Part shown: piece by piece, positions 15,706-24,220 of the stretch
Layout: each line of letters opens with the position of its first letter
Position numbering within the stretch: position 1 is the stretch's first letter
From: Bradyrhizobium sacchari
GTDB lineage: Bacteria > Pseudomonadota > Alphaproteobacteria > Rhizobiales > Xanthobacteraceae
DNA: 35,543 bases
Assembly (NCBI RefSeq): GCF_002068095.1
Contig: NZ_LWIG01000014.1
Location: 131,093-166,635, forward strand
Reading direction: 5' to 3'
The notes under the pieces: model-generated
Database searches by the model: none
The model's input: only the letters and a program-made list of their open reading frames with translations
What the model was told of the DNA's origin: nothing
Position numbers and translations under genes: made by a program

Positions 15706-15986
15706 GTAAAGCGGCCCCGGGGTGCGGACGCCATCTGCCGGCCACGAAGCCCATCCCACAGACCGGCACGATGACAACATACCCCTGTTTTGCCCGACGG
15801 GTCAAACCGATTCGGAAAAACCTCACATCGTCAATGGCATCGCTACTGTGCATGGGGTTGTTTTCGGCATTTTGATTTTCCGACCCCAAACCGGCCGCCA
15901 CGAGGGACCGGTCGCGCACGCGTCACGCGGCGGAAGCAGGCTCCAAGCCGACCGTCCATCCACCCGACAGATGAGTTGAGGAAAAA

Positions 15987-16064
15987 TGGTCGGAGCGAGA
16001 GGATTTGAACCTCCGACCCCTAGTCTCCCAGACTAGTGCGCTAACCGGGCTGCGCCACGCTCCG
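15987..16064 (-). tRNA. tRNA-Pro (anticodon GGG)
   Basis: Read on the minus strand from 16064, the acceptor CGGAGCG pairs with CGCTCCG. The D-arm is GCGC/GCGC, the anticodon stem CTAGT/ACTAG encloses the loop CTGGGAG (anticodon GGG), and the T-arm GGAGG-TTCAAAT-CCTCT carries TTCAA. The discriminator A is followed by encoded CCA (15987-15989), and then T5. Length is 78 bases with CCA. The tRNA reads CCC/CCU proline codons. Confidence 0.95.
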
Positions 16065-16109
16065 AACGACGTTCCATTAGCTAGGATCGGTGCTTTGCGC
16101 AAGGCGAGG

Positions 16110-16126
16110 TACGCCATTTTGGCGTA
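16110..16126. repeat. Short perfect hairpin after merR
   Basis: TACGCCA-TTT-TGGCGTA is a seven-base-pair palindrome between the merR stop (16174) and the tRNA-Pro gene. It lacks a T-run and may be a weak terminator or a regulatory site. Confidence 0.4.
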
Positions 16127-16173
16127 GCTTCCCAAAGCTCCCGGAATCGGCCCGGAAACCCGGCTGACCACCC

Positions 16174-16752
16174 CTACGCGTCCTTCAGCGCCTGATCCAG
16201 CATCTCCCGGCAGGCGACGAGGTCGGCGAGGGCCCGGCCGAGGCGCTCCCGGTCCAGCGCGCTGGGGCCGGCGGGCGCTGTGGCCGAGCCGCCCTTGCGG
16301 AAGGTGGTGAGGATCTCCTCGTCGTCGACCTCGGTGAAGCGGAAGTCGATGCCTTCCTCCTCATCGCCCTGGTAGTCGTCATCGTCGGTGTCGGTAATGC
16401 CCTTGATGGGCGCCTCGTCGTCCGGCTCCATCAGGCTTTGGCCGATGGCGTCCTCGATGGCTCCGAACGAGACCGCGGCCGCGCCGTCGGCGAGCCCCTG
16501 CACCGACTTGACGCCGTGCTCCTTCAGGATCCGCTGCACCCCGCGGATGGTGTAGCCCTCCCCGTAGAGCAGCCGGCGGATGCCCTTGAGCAGGTCGACG
16601 TCGTCAGGGCGGTAATAGCGGCGGCCGCCGCTGCGCTTCATCGGCTTGATCTGGGAGAAGCGGGTCTCCCAGAACCGCAGCACGTGCTGCGGAATGTCGA
16701 GTTCCTGAGCTACTTCGCTGATGGTTCGGAACGCATCCGGCGCCTTGTCCAA
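16174..16752 (-). CDS. MerR-family transcriptional regulator
   Basis: The 192-residue protein has an N-terminal MerR winged helix: [22 protein letters not shown], then [46 protein letters not shown], here shown as its halves around GGRRYYRP. The middle is acidic (residues about 110-145, [23 protein letters not shown]), followed by a helical C-terminus. No metal-binding cysteines are seen, so metal sensing is unlikely. The start is TTG at 16752, nine bases after AAGGA. It follows ihfA by 27 bases on the same strand. This ihfA-merR pairing is common in alphaproteobacteria, and the regulator's targets are unknown to me. Confidence 0.85.
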   Translation of the reverse strand: MDKAPDAFRTISEVAQELDIPQHVLRFWETRFSQIKPMKRSGGRRYYRPDDVDLLKGIRRLLYGEGYTIRGVQRILKEHGVKSVQGLADGAAAVSFGAIEDAIGQSLMEPDDEAPIKGITDTDDDDYQGDEEEGIDFRFTEVDDEEILTTFRKGGSATAPAGPSALDRERLGRALADLVACREMLDQALKDA

Positions 16753-16779
16753 ATGCCAAAATCCTTATCCAGAGGGCGG

Positions 16780-17121
16780 TTACGCCTCGGGTTGAACCTT
16801 GCTGCCGTCGCCGTTGGTGCGGTGCTGGGCGTTGATGCGCTGCTTCAGGATCGCCGACGGCTTGAACACCATGACGCGGCGCGGCGAGATCGGCACCTCA
16901 GTGCCGGTCTTCGGATTGCGGCCGATACGCTGGCCCTTCTTGCGCACCATGAAGGAACCGAAAGAGGACAGCTTCACCGTCTCGCCCTTCTCCAGGCAGT
17001 CGGTGATCTCCTTCAGCACGAGTTCCACGAACGCAGACGACTCCGTCCGCGACAGGCCCACCTTCTGGTAGACGGCTTCGCAGAGATCGACACGCGTTAC
17101 GGTTTTACTTTGATCGGTCAT
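16780..17121 (-). CDS. ihfA: Integration host factor subunit alpha
   Basis: The 113-residue protein is the DNA-bending IHF alpha subunit, which works with IhfB in recombination, replication and transcription. It shows [41 protein letters not shown] (split here at the beta-arm) and the DNA-intercalating [19 protein letters not shown], all typical of IHF/HU. The frame continues upstream to 17148, but ATG at 17121 ([13 protein letters not shown]) matches the usual N-terminus and has AGGGCG before it. It lies 134 bases after fabH and shortly before merR, in the conserved plsX-fabH-ihfA-merR order. Confidence 0.93.
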   Translation of the reverse strand: MTDQSKTVTRVDLCEAVYQKVGLSRTESSAFVELVLKEITDCLEKGETVKLSSFGSFMVRKKGQRIGRNPKTGTEVPISPRRVMVFKPSAILKQRINAQHRTNGDGSKVQPEA

Positions 17122-17255
17122 CGCCCTGCCCCACATCACGGCGAACAATTGTTGTCTGAAATTATGAGGTTACGATACGGCGGTCAACAGCGCTCATCAA
17201 TGCAGACGCATCGATAATCGCGGCTGATTCCGGCAAAATTTTATCGACTGTGGCG

Positions 17256-18236
17256 CTACCAGCGCACCAGCGCCGAGCCCCAAGTGAAGCCGCCGCCCAT
17301 CGCTTCCAGGAGGACCAGGTCGCCCTTCTTGATGCGGCCGTCCTTGCGCGCCACCGCCAGCGCCAGCGGGATCGAGGCGGCCGAGGTATTGCCATGACGG
17401 TCCACCGTCAGCACCACCTTCTCCGGCGCGATATGCAGCTTGTGGGCGGACGCGTCGATGATTCGCTTGTTGGCCTGGTGCGGCACGAACCAGTTGATGC
17501 TGTCGGCGTCGAGGCCGGTCGCCTGGAAGGCATCGACGATCACGTCGGTGATCATGCCGACCGCATGCTTGAAGACCTCGCGGCCCTCCATGCGCAGATG
17601 GCCGACGGTCTGGGTCGAGGACGGTCCGCCGTCGACGAACAGCTTTGCCTTGTGGCGACCGTCGGAGCGCAAGTGAGTGGTGACGATGCCGCGATCGGTC
17701 GCGGCATTGCCCGGCTGCTCCTGCGCCTCCAGCACCACCGCGCCGGCGCCGTCGCCGAACAGCACGCAGGTGCCGCGGTCGTTCCAGTCGAGGATGCGCG
17801 AGAAGGTCTCGGCGCCAATCACCAACGCGCGCTTGTAGGCGCCGGTGCGGAGGAAATTGTCGGCGGTCGCGAGCGCGAACACGAAGCCGGAGCACACCGC
17901 CTGCAGGTCGAAGGCCGCGCCATGATTGATGCCGAGGCCGTGCTGCACGGCGACGGCCGTTGCCGGGAAGGTGTTGTCGGGCGTCGAGGTCGCCAGCACG
18001 ATCAGTTCGATCGACTGCGCGTCCACGCCGGCATCGGTGAGCGCCGCCTGCGCCGCCTGGATGGCGAGGTGCGAGGTGAACTCGCCCTCGGCCGCGATGT
18101 GGCGCTCGCGAATGCCGGTGCGCTGGACGATCCACTCGTCGGAGGTGTCGATACGCGCCGCCAATTGGGCGTTGGTCACCACCTGCTCCGGCAGATAGGA
18201 GCCGCAGCCGAGCACGACCGAACGAATCTTCGTCAC
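17256..18236 (-). CDS. fabH: Beta-ketoacyl-ACP synthase III
   Basis: The 326-residue enzyme starts fatty acid synthesis by condensing acetyl-CoA with malonyl-ACP in the cytoplasm. The Cys-His-Asn triad is visible: C115 in LQAVCSGF, H253 in [11 protein letters not shown], and N283 in [10 protein letters not shown]. The N-terminus has [14 protein letters not shown] and [12 protein letters not shown], as in the family, and the length is normal. The start is GTG at 18236, overlapping the plsX stop by four bases (GTGA), which implies translational coupling. The plsX-fabH pair ties phospholipid and fatty acid initiation together. Confidence 0.96.
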   Translation of the reverse strand: MTKIRSVVLGCGSYLPEQVVTNAQLAARIDTSDEWIVQRTGIRERHIAAEGEFTSHLAIQAAQAALTDAGVDAQSIELIVLATSTPDNTFPATAVAVQHGLGINHGAAFDLQAVCSGFVFALATADNFLRTGAYKRALVIGAETFSRILDWNDRGTCVLFGDGAGAVVLEAQEQPGNAATDRGIVTTHLRSDGRHKAKLFVDGGPSSTQTVGHLRMEGREVFKHAVGMITDVIVDAFQATGLDADSINWFVPHQANKRIIDASAHKLHIAPEKVVLTVDRHGNTSAASIPLALAVARKDGRIKKGDLVLLEAMGGGFTWGSALVRW

Positions 18237-19294
18237 GAAACAGCCTCCTGCGCGGCCTGCACGGAACTGAGTGCACCACCTTCGCGGTTGAGCATCTGAT
18301 TGATCTTGTTCAGGAGATCGAATTTGACCATCTCATAGCCAACATCGATCGCATAGGCAAAGCCTTCGGCGTTGGTTCCACCGTGGCTCTTGACCACGAC
18401 CCCGTTCAGCCCCAGCAGCACACCGCCGTTGGATTTGTTGGGGTCCATCTTGTCGCGCAGGACCTGGAAGGCGCTGCGGGCGAAGAGATAGCCAAGCTTG
18501 GACAGCCAGCTCCGCTGCATCTCGTTGCGGAGCAGTTCCGCCATCTGCCGCGCGGTTCCCTCGGCGGCTTTGAGCGCGATATTGCCGCTGAAGCCCTCGG
18601 TGACGATCACGTCGGCCAGCCCCTTACCGATGCCGTCGCCCTCGACGAAGCCGATATAGTCGAGCTCCGGCAGGTTCCGCGCGCGCAGGATCTCGCTGGC
18701 CTCGCGGATCTCCTCGTGCCCCTTGATTTCCTCGGCACCGATGTTGAGGAGGCCGACGGTGGGCCGCTTCTTGTTGAAGAGCACGCTCGCCTTCGCCGCG
18801 CCCATGACGGCCAGCGACACCAGGTGATGCGCATCGCCGCCGAGAGTGGCGCCGAGGTCGAGCACGACGGACTCGCCGCGCTTGGTCGGCCAGATCGCGG
18901 AGATCGCCGGGCGGTCGATGCCCGGCAGCGTGCGCAGATGGAATCGCGACATCGCCATCAGCGCGCCGGTATTGCCGGCGGAGACCGCGACATCCGCCTC
19001 GCCCTTCTTCACCGCGTCGATGGCAAGCCACATCGACGAGGTCTTGCGGCCGCGCCGCAGCGCCTGGCTCGGCTTGTCGTGCATGCTGACCGCCACGTCG
19101 GTGTGGATGATCTTCGCGGCGGCCTTGAGCTGCGGGTGGCGCTCGAGCTCGGGCTCGATCTTGGCCCGGTCTCCGACCAGCAGGAACTCGGTGTCGCGAT
19201 GCCTGCCAAGCGAGATGGCGGCGCCTGGAATGACCACGGCGGCGCCGTCGTCGCCCCCCATGGCGTCAAGCGCGATGCGAACCTTGCTGGGCAT
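18233..19294 (-). CDS. plsX: Phosphate acyltransferase
   Basis: The 353-residue protein makes acyl-phosphate from acyl-ACP for the PlsY step of phosphatidic acid synthesis. It is peripheral to the inner membrane. Signatures are [19 protein letters not shown] at the N-terminus, [13 protein letters not shown], the [15 protein letters not shown] stretch and [22 protein letters not shown], split here. The frame continues to 19435, but ATG at 19294 starts the conserved part ([14 protein letters not shown]). The upstream 296 bases hold no gene and must carry the promoter. In many bacteria rpmF lies here between yceD and plsX, but none is seen. Confidence 0.95.
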   Translation of the reverse strand: MPSKVRIALDAMGGDDGAAVVIPGAAISLGRHRDTEFLLVGDRAKIEPELERHPQLKAAAKIIHTDVAVSMHDKPSQALRRGRKTSSMWLAIDAVKKGEADVAVSAGNTGALMAMSRFHLRTLPGIDRPAISAIWPTKRGESVVLDLGATLGGDAHHLVSLAVMGAAKASVLFNKKRPTVGLLNIGAEEIKGHEEIREASEILRARNLPELDYIGFVEGDGIGKGLADVIVTEGFSGNIALKAAEGTARQMAELLRNEMQRSWLSKLGYLFARSAFQVLRDKMDPNKSNGGVLLGLNGVVVKSHGGTNAEGFAYAIDVGYEMVKFDLLNKINQMLNREGGALSSVQAAQEAVS

Positions 19295-19590
19295 GAAAGT
19301 CCTGGAAACCTGGTCTGGTGCGGTCTTGAACGAGCGGGGCCGCAAAATGGGTTCGCCATGGACATGGCGACCGGCCAAGCGCCACGCCGCACCCGGACCG
19401 GGGCGCGACAATAGCGTTTTGTTGTCCCGAAACAACCTCTTGCCCCCAGCCTTTTGCTTTCAGGGCGATCCGCTAGCGGACCGGCCAATTCGCTGGAAAC
19501 AAATAAAAATCAAGCAGATAATTCAGACTCTCAAACCACCGCCGCAAACGCCTGCTGCGCCATGGCAGCGGTCTTACGGGGAATCGGCCT

Positions 19591-20160
19591 CTATTGGTCC
19601 TTTTTGTTGTCCTGAAGCGCCTTCAGCGCCGCGAACGGGTGGTCCTCCGGGTCGGGCGCGGTGACCTCCGCCTCGAACACCGCCCCCTCCTTGCGGGGAT
19701 AGGGGTCGATCGCCAGGAACAGGGCGTCGGTGGCGAGTCGGCCGAGATCGATGACGCCATTGATAATGGCCTCCGGCGGGTCGGCGACCTCCGGCGGCGC
19801 CTCCTCGTCCTGTCCCTCCTCGATCAGGTCGGCGAGACGCCGCGCCTCGGCCTCGGGGGCGAACGTCAGGTCCACCTCCTCATCGATCTCGCTCTCGATC
19901 GGATCGAGCGTGACCACGCAGGTCTGGCCGACCCGGGCCCGGACGTGTCCCGTGACCTGAACCCGCCCGCCGCTCTTCGGCACAACGTCGAAGCTGGCGT
20001 GAGCGGACAGAATCTCCCGAAGGCCTGCGAGCTCAGCCATGGCTTGCCGCTCGGCCGCCGATGCCTCGAGCTCACGATGCAGGCCGGTGTCGGGGATCTG
20101 CACCACGAGAACGGGCGCCCGCCAAGGATCGGGCGAGGATGTGGTGTTGGGTCGGTTCAT
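19591..20160 (-). CDS. YceD family (DUF177) protein
   Basis: The 189-residue protein fits the YceD/DUF177 family, found near rpmF and plsX and linked to 23S rRNA accumulation in plants and bacteria. The core RVQVTGHVRARVGQTCVVTLDPIES is followed by an acidic stretch (EEVDLTFAPEAEARRLADLIEEGQDEEAP, split into two acidic clusters) and the family's end GVIDLGRLATDALFLAIDPYPRKEGAVF. The start ATG overlaps the stop of the bc1-chaperone gene (ATGA at 20157-20160), indicating coupling. Function in this organism is inferred from the family. Confidence 0.82.
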   Translation of the reverse strand: MNRPNTTSSPDPWRAPVLVVQIPDTGLHRELEASAAERQAMAELAGLREILSAHASFDVVPKSGGRVQVTGHVRARVGQTCVVTLDPIESEIDEEVDLTFAPEAEARRLADLIEEGQDEEAPPEVADPPEAIINGVIDLGRLATDALFLAIDPYPRKEGAVFEAEVTAPDPEDHPFAALKALQDNKKDQ

Positions 20161-20708
20161 CGCGTGACGCCCTCCCTGAACGCCGGGGGAAACTTAAACG
20201 ACGCAGCAAGCAGTGCGGCCTCGCCGGTCCGGCCGAGATCAGCCTCGGTGGCCCTGGCATAGGCCGCGAGGTGCCGAGCCTGGTCCATGCCGGTGCCATT
20301 CAAGATATTCTTGCAGATCGCCGCCGCCAGCGCCTCCCCGACGTCCTCCATGGCCTGGTCGTAGGCCTGGACCCGGCCGTAAAAGGCCTCGCCGAAGGCG
20401 CGCATCCGCTTCGGCACGGCCTGGTCGCCGACCCCCATCTCGCGCAGATTGTCGTCCATATCCTCGCAGAATCGATCGAACAGCGCCTGGGACAGCTCCG
20501 TGGCGCCCTGGACGGTGCGCAGGCGGCGCAGCAGCAGCCAGAGGTGCAGCAGCAACAGGTCGAAACGCCCGTTAACCGTGTCCGGTACGCCCAAGTCGCG
20601 GTAAAATATGGGTTCTCGCGCCTGCGTCACGATCATGCCATAGATGGCTTCAATGGTGCCCGGCGGGGTTCGCCGGGGTTTCCTGAAGTGATTGAACGGC
20701 CAAAGCAT
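20157..20708 (-). CDS. Ubiquinol-cytochrome c chaperone (CBP3 family)
   Basis: The 183-residue protein resembles the CBP3/UQCC1 chaperone domain, which assists maturation of cytochrome b in the bc1 complex. Visible features are IEAIYGMIVTQAREPIFYRDLGVPDTVNGRFDLL, split here after QARE, then LLLHLWLLLRRLR, ALFDRFCEDMDDNLREMGVGD and VPKRMRAFGEAFYGRVQAYDQAM, here in pieces. It has no signal peptide and should work at the cytoplasmic membrane face. The start is ATG at 20708. It is divergent from bamE, 98 bases away, and overlaps the yceD gene downstream by four bases. Confidence 0.88.
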   Translation of the reverse strand: MLWPFNHFRKPRRTPPGTIEAIYGMIVTQAREPIFYRDLGVPDTVNGRFDLLLLHLWLLLRRLRTVQGATELSQALFDRFCEDMDDNLREMGVGDQAVPKRMRAFGEAFYGRVQAYDQAMEDVGEALAAAICKNILNGTGMDQARHLAAYARATEADLGRTGEAALLAASFKFPPAFREGVTR

Positions 20709-20806
20709 TGTGGTTTCCGCAAGCGGACGCGCGCGTGTTGCATTCAGAGCCTCCGCCCGGTACTTCAGCGCCTCGCGCGACGCAAGGGGACGGAATCAGT
20801 TCCGCT

Positions 20807-21292
20807 ATGACGATAACGAATCAGACCGGCCGGCGCGCATATCCGCGGCGCGGCTTTCATGCACGCTGGCGCGGTTTGCGCCTGGCGGCCGCTGCGGCCT
20901 TGGTCGGCGTGGCGCTCGCAGGCTGCACCGGCGAGCAATTCCAGAAGGGCTACATCCTGCCGCCCGGCGCGCTGGAGCAGATTCCGATCGGCGCGAGCCA
21001 GGACCAGGTGCTGATCGTGATGGGCACGCCCTCCACGGTCGCGACCCTCGATGGCGAAGTGTTCTACTACATCTCGCAGCGCTCGGAGCGCATGGTCGCC
21101 TTCATGAACCAGAAGGTGGTCGATCAGCGCGTGATCGCGATCTATTTCGACAAGAACCGGCGCGTGCGCCGGCTGGCGAATTACGGCCTCCAGGACGGCA
21201 AGATCTTCGACTTCATCAGCCGCACCACGCCGACATCGGGCCAGGAGATGAGCTACCTCGCGCCGCTGTTCAAGCTGCTCAGCTTTAACTGA
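20807..21292 (+). CDS. bamE: BamE/SmpA outer-membrane lipoprotein
   Basis: The 161-residue lipoprotein is a component of the BAM complex that inserts beta-barrels into the outer membrane. After a basic, arginine-rich N-terminus there is a hydrophobic stretch and the lipobox LAGC (AALVGVALAGCTG). The SmpA/OmlA domain follows: IPIGASQDQVLIVMGTPS, FYYISQRSERMVAFMNQKV, and RVIAIYFDKNRRVRRLANYGL. The open frame goes back to 20708 but that would overlap the divergent chaperone start. ATG at 20807 is the natural start. Its placement beside the bc1 chaperone is a usual alphaproteobacterial arrangement. Confidence 0.92.
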   Translation: MTITNQTGRRAYPRRGFHARWRGLRLAAAAALVGVALAGCTGEQFQKGYILPPGALEQIPIGASQDQVLIVMGTPSTVATLDGEVFYYISQRSERMVAFMNQKVVDQRVIAIYFDKNRRVRRLANYGLQDGKIFDFISRTTPTSGQEMSYLAPLFKLLSFN

Positions 21293-21388
21293 GCCTTCAG
21301 CCTGCGGCGTCGTGCCGCCGGTTGCGACTTGCCGATGCGCAACGGGTTCCATACGCTCCCTGCAAAACAAGAAGCAGGGAGCGGATTC

Positions 21389-22402
21389 GTGGCTAAGAAA
21401 CGTCAAAAGGCTTTGTTGTCCCGCCGTCGCGTGCTTGCCGGCGCCGCCGGCCTTTCGGCCGCAGCGATCCTGCCGCGATCGAGCCTTGCGGACTGGAAGC
21501 CTACCGAGAACGTTCGCATCGTCGTACCGGCTGCAGCCGGCGGCTCGACCGACGTCATGGGCCGCCTGCTGGCCGCCCATCTGCAAACCGCCTGGGGCCA
21601 GTCGGCTGTTGTTGAGAATCGCTCCGGCGGCGGCGGCACCATCGGCACCGCCGAGGTGGTCCGCGCCAAGCCTGATGGTCACACCATCCTGATCGGCAAC
21701 CCCGGGCCGAACGCGATCGCCTACAGCATCTTCAAGAACCTGACCTACAAGCCGGATCAGCTCCAGCCGGTCTCCAACATGATCCGGATCCCGAACATCG
21801 TCTCGGCACATCCCAAGACCGGCATCAAATCGATCGCCGAGCTGATCGCGTATCTCAAGGCCAATCCGGACAAGCTCAGCTACGCCTCCTCCGGCGTCGG
21901 CCAGAGCCCTCACCTCACCGGCGCCTGGTTCTTGCAGTTGACCGGGCTGAAGATGACCCACATCCCGTTCCGCGGCGCAGGGCCTGCGCTGCAGGCCGCT
22001 CTCGCCGGCGACATCCAGATCCTGTTCGACAATCTCTATCCGAGCCTGCCGCAGGTGCAGAACGGCACCCTCACCGGCCTTTGCGTCACCACGCCCGAGC
22101 GCAGCGACCTCGCGCGCAACCTTCCGACCATGCGCGAGAGCGCGCCGGAACTGGCCAATTTCGACGTCTCATCTTGGTTCTCGGTCTTCCTGCCGAAGGG
22201 CGTCCCTGCCGGGGTCCTCGAGGCGCTCAATCTCCAGGTGAAGGCGATGCTGGAGCGCGACGACATCAAGAAGAACATCGCCGCCATGGGCGCCCGCGCC
22301 GATTACGGCACACCACAACAGTTCGCCGACTTCGTGGACGCTGAGACGAAGAAGTTCGCCGGCATCATCCAGAAGGAAGGGCTGCAGATGGACGTGCAGT
22401 AA
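21389..22402 (+). CDS. Bug-family (TctC-like) solute-binding protein
   Basis: The 337-residue product has a twin-arginine type signal (LSRRRVLAGAAGLSAAAIL, then SSLA), followed by the Bug pattern: NVRIVVPAAAGGSTDVMGRLLA, IGTAEVVRAKPDGHTIL, SYASSGVGQSPHLTGAW, THIPFRGAGPALQAALAGDIQ (shown in parts). Such periplasmic proteins bind carboxylates or amino acids for tripartite tricarboxylate transporters. No tctA or tctB adjoins, so it is an orphan, as most Bug proteins are. I choose GTG at 21389, preceded by AGGGAGCGGA, over TTG 21329 and ATG 21335, because only that keeps the signal peptide near the start. It ends in a convergent arrangement with the carrier-protein gene. Confidence 0.87.
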   Translation: MAKKRQKALLSRRRVLAGAAGLSAAAILPRSSLADWKPTENVRIVVPAAAGGSTDVMGRLLAAHLQTAWGQSAVVENRSGGGGTIGTAEVVRAKPDGHTILIGNPGPNAIAYSIFKNLTYKPDQLQPVSNMIRIPNIVSAHPKTGIKSIAELIAYLKANPDKLSYASSGVGQSPHLTGAWFLQLTGLKMTHIPFRGAGPALQAALAGDIQILFDNLYPSLPQVQNGTLTGLCVTTPERSDLARNLPTMRESAPELANFDVSSWFSVFLPKGVPAGVLEALNLQVKAMLERDDIKKNIAAMGARADYGTPQQFADFVDAETKKFAGIIQKEGLQMDVQ

Positions 22403-22403
22403 A

Positions 22404-22436
22404 GCGCGATGACGCTTCGTCCTGATCTCATCGCGC
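22404..22436. terminator. Hairpin between convergent genes
   Basis: GCGCGATGA (22404-22412) pairs with TCATCGCGC (22428-22436) around 15 bases. It occupies the gap between the solute-binding protein and the carrier-protein gene, so it can end both transcripts. No long T-run is present. Confidence 0.55.
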
Positions 22437-22437
22437 G

Positions 22438-22710
22438 TTAGGCCGTCCCGGCCGATGGCTGTCCGGCCAGGGCGACGATGGCCGAAATCGAGTCGAGGCG
22501 CGTCAGGTCGAAACCGATGTCGGCGAAATTGATTCCATAGTCGGTCTCGATGCTCATCACGAGCTCGACGGCGTCGAGTGAATCGAGGCGTCCGCTGGTG
22601 AACAGCAGATCGTCGTCATGAAGCGGCGCGCCGTCGCCCTTCATGAGCAGCCGCTGCTCGACGTAGCGTCGCATCTGCGACCTGATTTCAGGACGGGGTG
22701 TCGCGGTCAT
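22438..22710 (-). CDS. Acyl/peptidyl carrier protein of the Dlt-like operon
   Basis: This 90-residue carrier protein has the phosphopantetheine site RLDSLDAVEL with S44, in a four-helix acidic fold (LLFTSGRLDSLDAVELVMSI, then DYGINFADIGFDLTRLDSI). The tether would carry an aminoacyl or acyl group. The longer frame to 22827 lies inside the membrane-protein gene. ATG at 22710 overlaps that gene's stop by four bases (ATGA), giving translational coupling and the correct size. It is the last gene of the operon: adenylation protein, then membrane acyltransferase, then carrier, as in dltA-dltB-dltC. Fatty acid synthesis is unlikely, because the context is the adenylation enzyme. Confidence 0.85.
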   Translation of the reverse strand: MTATPRPEIRSQMRRYVEQRLLMKGDGAPLHDDDLLFTSGRLDSLDAVELVMSIETDYGINFADIGFDLTRLDSISAIVALAGQPSAGTA

Positions 22711-24185
22711 GTCGTTACTCCCAGGAGATAGGACAGGAATTCGGCGCGCTGCCAGAGTGTGTGCTCGCGATCCAGCGGCGCGTCGAAGACGTGGATGAGA
22801 CAGAAGAAGGTCGAAACCCACAGGCACGGTAGCAAGCGGCGGCGCAGCCAGCCCCGCGACGCCGGCTTTGGTGCGCGACGCATCTGCGAGAGCCCGACGC
22901 TGGTTGCCAGGACGAACGTATAGAACGCATGCGATTGTTCACCGACCACAGCCCGCCAAAGGCCCATTTCGCCGACGAAATGAATGTCGCGAATGAAATG
23001 GAACAGCAGATTGCCGACGCACGCCGCCATAAAGGTGGCGAAGAACATGCGAAGCCGGCGATGGCCGCGGAAGCAGCGAATGAAGGTCGGGTAGAAGAAG
23101 TGATCGACCAGCAGTTCCTTGTAGTAGAAGTAGTAGCGATTCCAGAATTCGGCGAGTGTCGTCGCCTCCAGGGGGCGCCAGGTGTTGCGCAGCAGGCGAA
23201 AGCCGGCGAGCCGCGCCGTTGCGATGATGACGCCCCCGAACACCGTCATGCCCAGCAGGTCTTCCACAAAGAAGCTGACGAGGCTGGCCCACCCGACGAG
23301 GCGCGGCAAGGGATGGCCTGCGAGATATTGCAGCAGATTGTCGTCGAACAGCGGAAGCTGCAGATAACCGTGGACGAGTTCGCCGAGACAAATCTTGGCG
23401 ATCGCCAGCACCAGGGTCCAAGCTGCCAGCTTGACGCCCTTGAGCTGCGTGACCGCGAGCTCATCCGGGGTCTTGGCCTCGAAGCGCTCGAGATAAGCCA
23501 GCCCCTTCCCGAACGGCGTCAAAGACGATCCCCAGAAGGGATGGAAGACGCTGAGACGCTGCCACACCGGAGACCGGGACTTGACCGCATCGGCCAGACC
23601 GTAAGCGAGGAACCAGAGGTAGGGCTGCGACGTCATCAGGAACGACCAAAGCAGGACGCGCGGCATCCCGGCCGTCACGGTTGCTTGCGTCAGCGCGACA
23701 AGCGCCAGGAATACCAGCAACAGGCTGAGCGTCGGGCGACGAATTGCAGTGCGCGCTGAACTCTGCAGAGCCAGCACACCCGCGAACAACGCAAGCACCA
23801 CCACCAGCATGACCGCCTCCAGCAGCGGCTGATGGATCCGGTCCGCGACGCCTTCGGCGATGGCCACCCGCTCGAGAAAGGAGCGATCGATCAGGAAGCC
23901 GCTCCGGTAAAGCAGCAGCACGGTCGCCAGCAGGATCAGCGCGCGCCGGTAGCGCGCGACATAGGCGCACGCCACGGCGAGAGCCGCCGCCGAGAAATCG
24001 ACACCGATCCGCCAGAACAGCACGGTGAGCAACACGACGGTGCACCAGAGCAGCAAGCGGCCGCTTGTGCTCTGAACGCCCGCCACGAGGTTCGGATCGC
24101 GGTCGATCTGGGGGATCAACCGCCACGACGGCTTCACGAGCGCGCCCGTGGCCGTGTAGCCGTAGGACTGGCTTTCGATGCTCAT
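22707..24185 (-). CDS. MBOAT-like membrane acyltransferase (DltB-like position)
   Basis: The 492-residue protein has about ten hydrophobic segments, beginning LLLWCTVVLLTVLFW near residue 45. In the C-terminal half it carries the MBOAT-type block TLAEFWNRYYFYYKELLVDHF, then MAACVGNLLFHFIRD, where the second histidine is the probable catalytic residue by analogy with DltB/PatA. MBOAT enzymes move acyl or aminoacyl groups from carriers to glycans, lipids or proteins at the membrane. It starts 35 bases after the adenylation gene and overlaps the carrier gene by four bases, matching the dlt order. The acceptor is unknown. Identification rests on motif memory and context, so the family call is good but not certain. 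Confidence 0.72.
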   Translation of the reverse strand: MSIESQSYGYTATGALVKPSWRLIPQIDRDPNLVAGVQSTSGRLLLWCTVVLLTVLFWRIGVDFSAAALAVACAYVARYRRALILLATVLLLYRSGFLIDRSFLERVAIAEGVADRIHQPLLEAVMLVVVLALFAGVLALQSSARTAIRRPTLSLLLVFLALVALTQATVTAGMPRVLLWSFLMTSQPYLWFLAYGLADAVKSRSPVWQRLSVFHPFWGSSLTPFGKGLAYLERFEAKTPDELAVTQLKGVKLAAWTLVLAIAKICLGELVHGYLQLPLFDDNLLQYLAGHPLPRLVGWASLVSFFVEDLLGMTVFGGVIIATARLAGFRLLRNTWRPLEATTLAEFWNRYYFYYKELLVDHFFYPTFIRCFRGHRRLRMFFATFMAACVGNLLFHFIRDIHFVGEMGLWRAVVGEQSHAFYTFVLATSVGLSQMRRAPKPASRGWLRRRLLPCLWVSTFFCLIHVFDAPLDREHTLWQRAEFLSYLLGVTT

Positions 24186-24220
24186 CGGAAGACGCGCGCG
24201 AGCGCTGCGGGCCGTCGCAT

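Noticed and set aside
15987..16064. tRNA-Pro as attachment site of an integrated element
   Set aside because: No integrase, direct repeat of the tRNA 3' end or phage-like gene is visible on either side; the neighbours are ordinary genes.
19295..19590. A missed rpmF gene between yceD and plsX
   Set aside because: No frame with ribosomal protein L32 features was found in this stretch on the minus strand.
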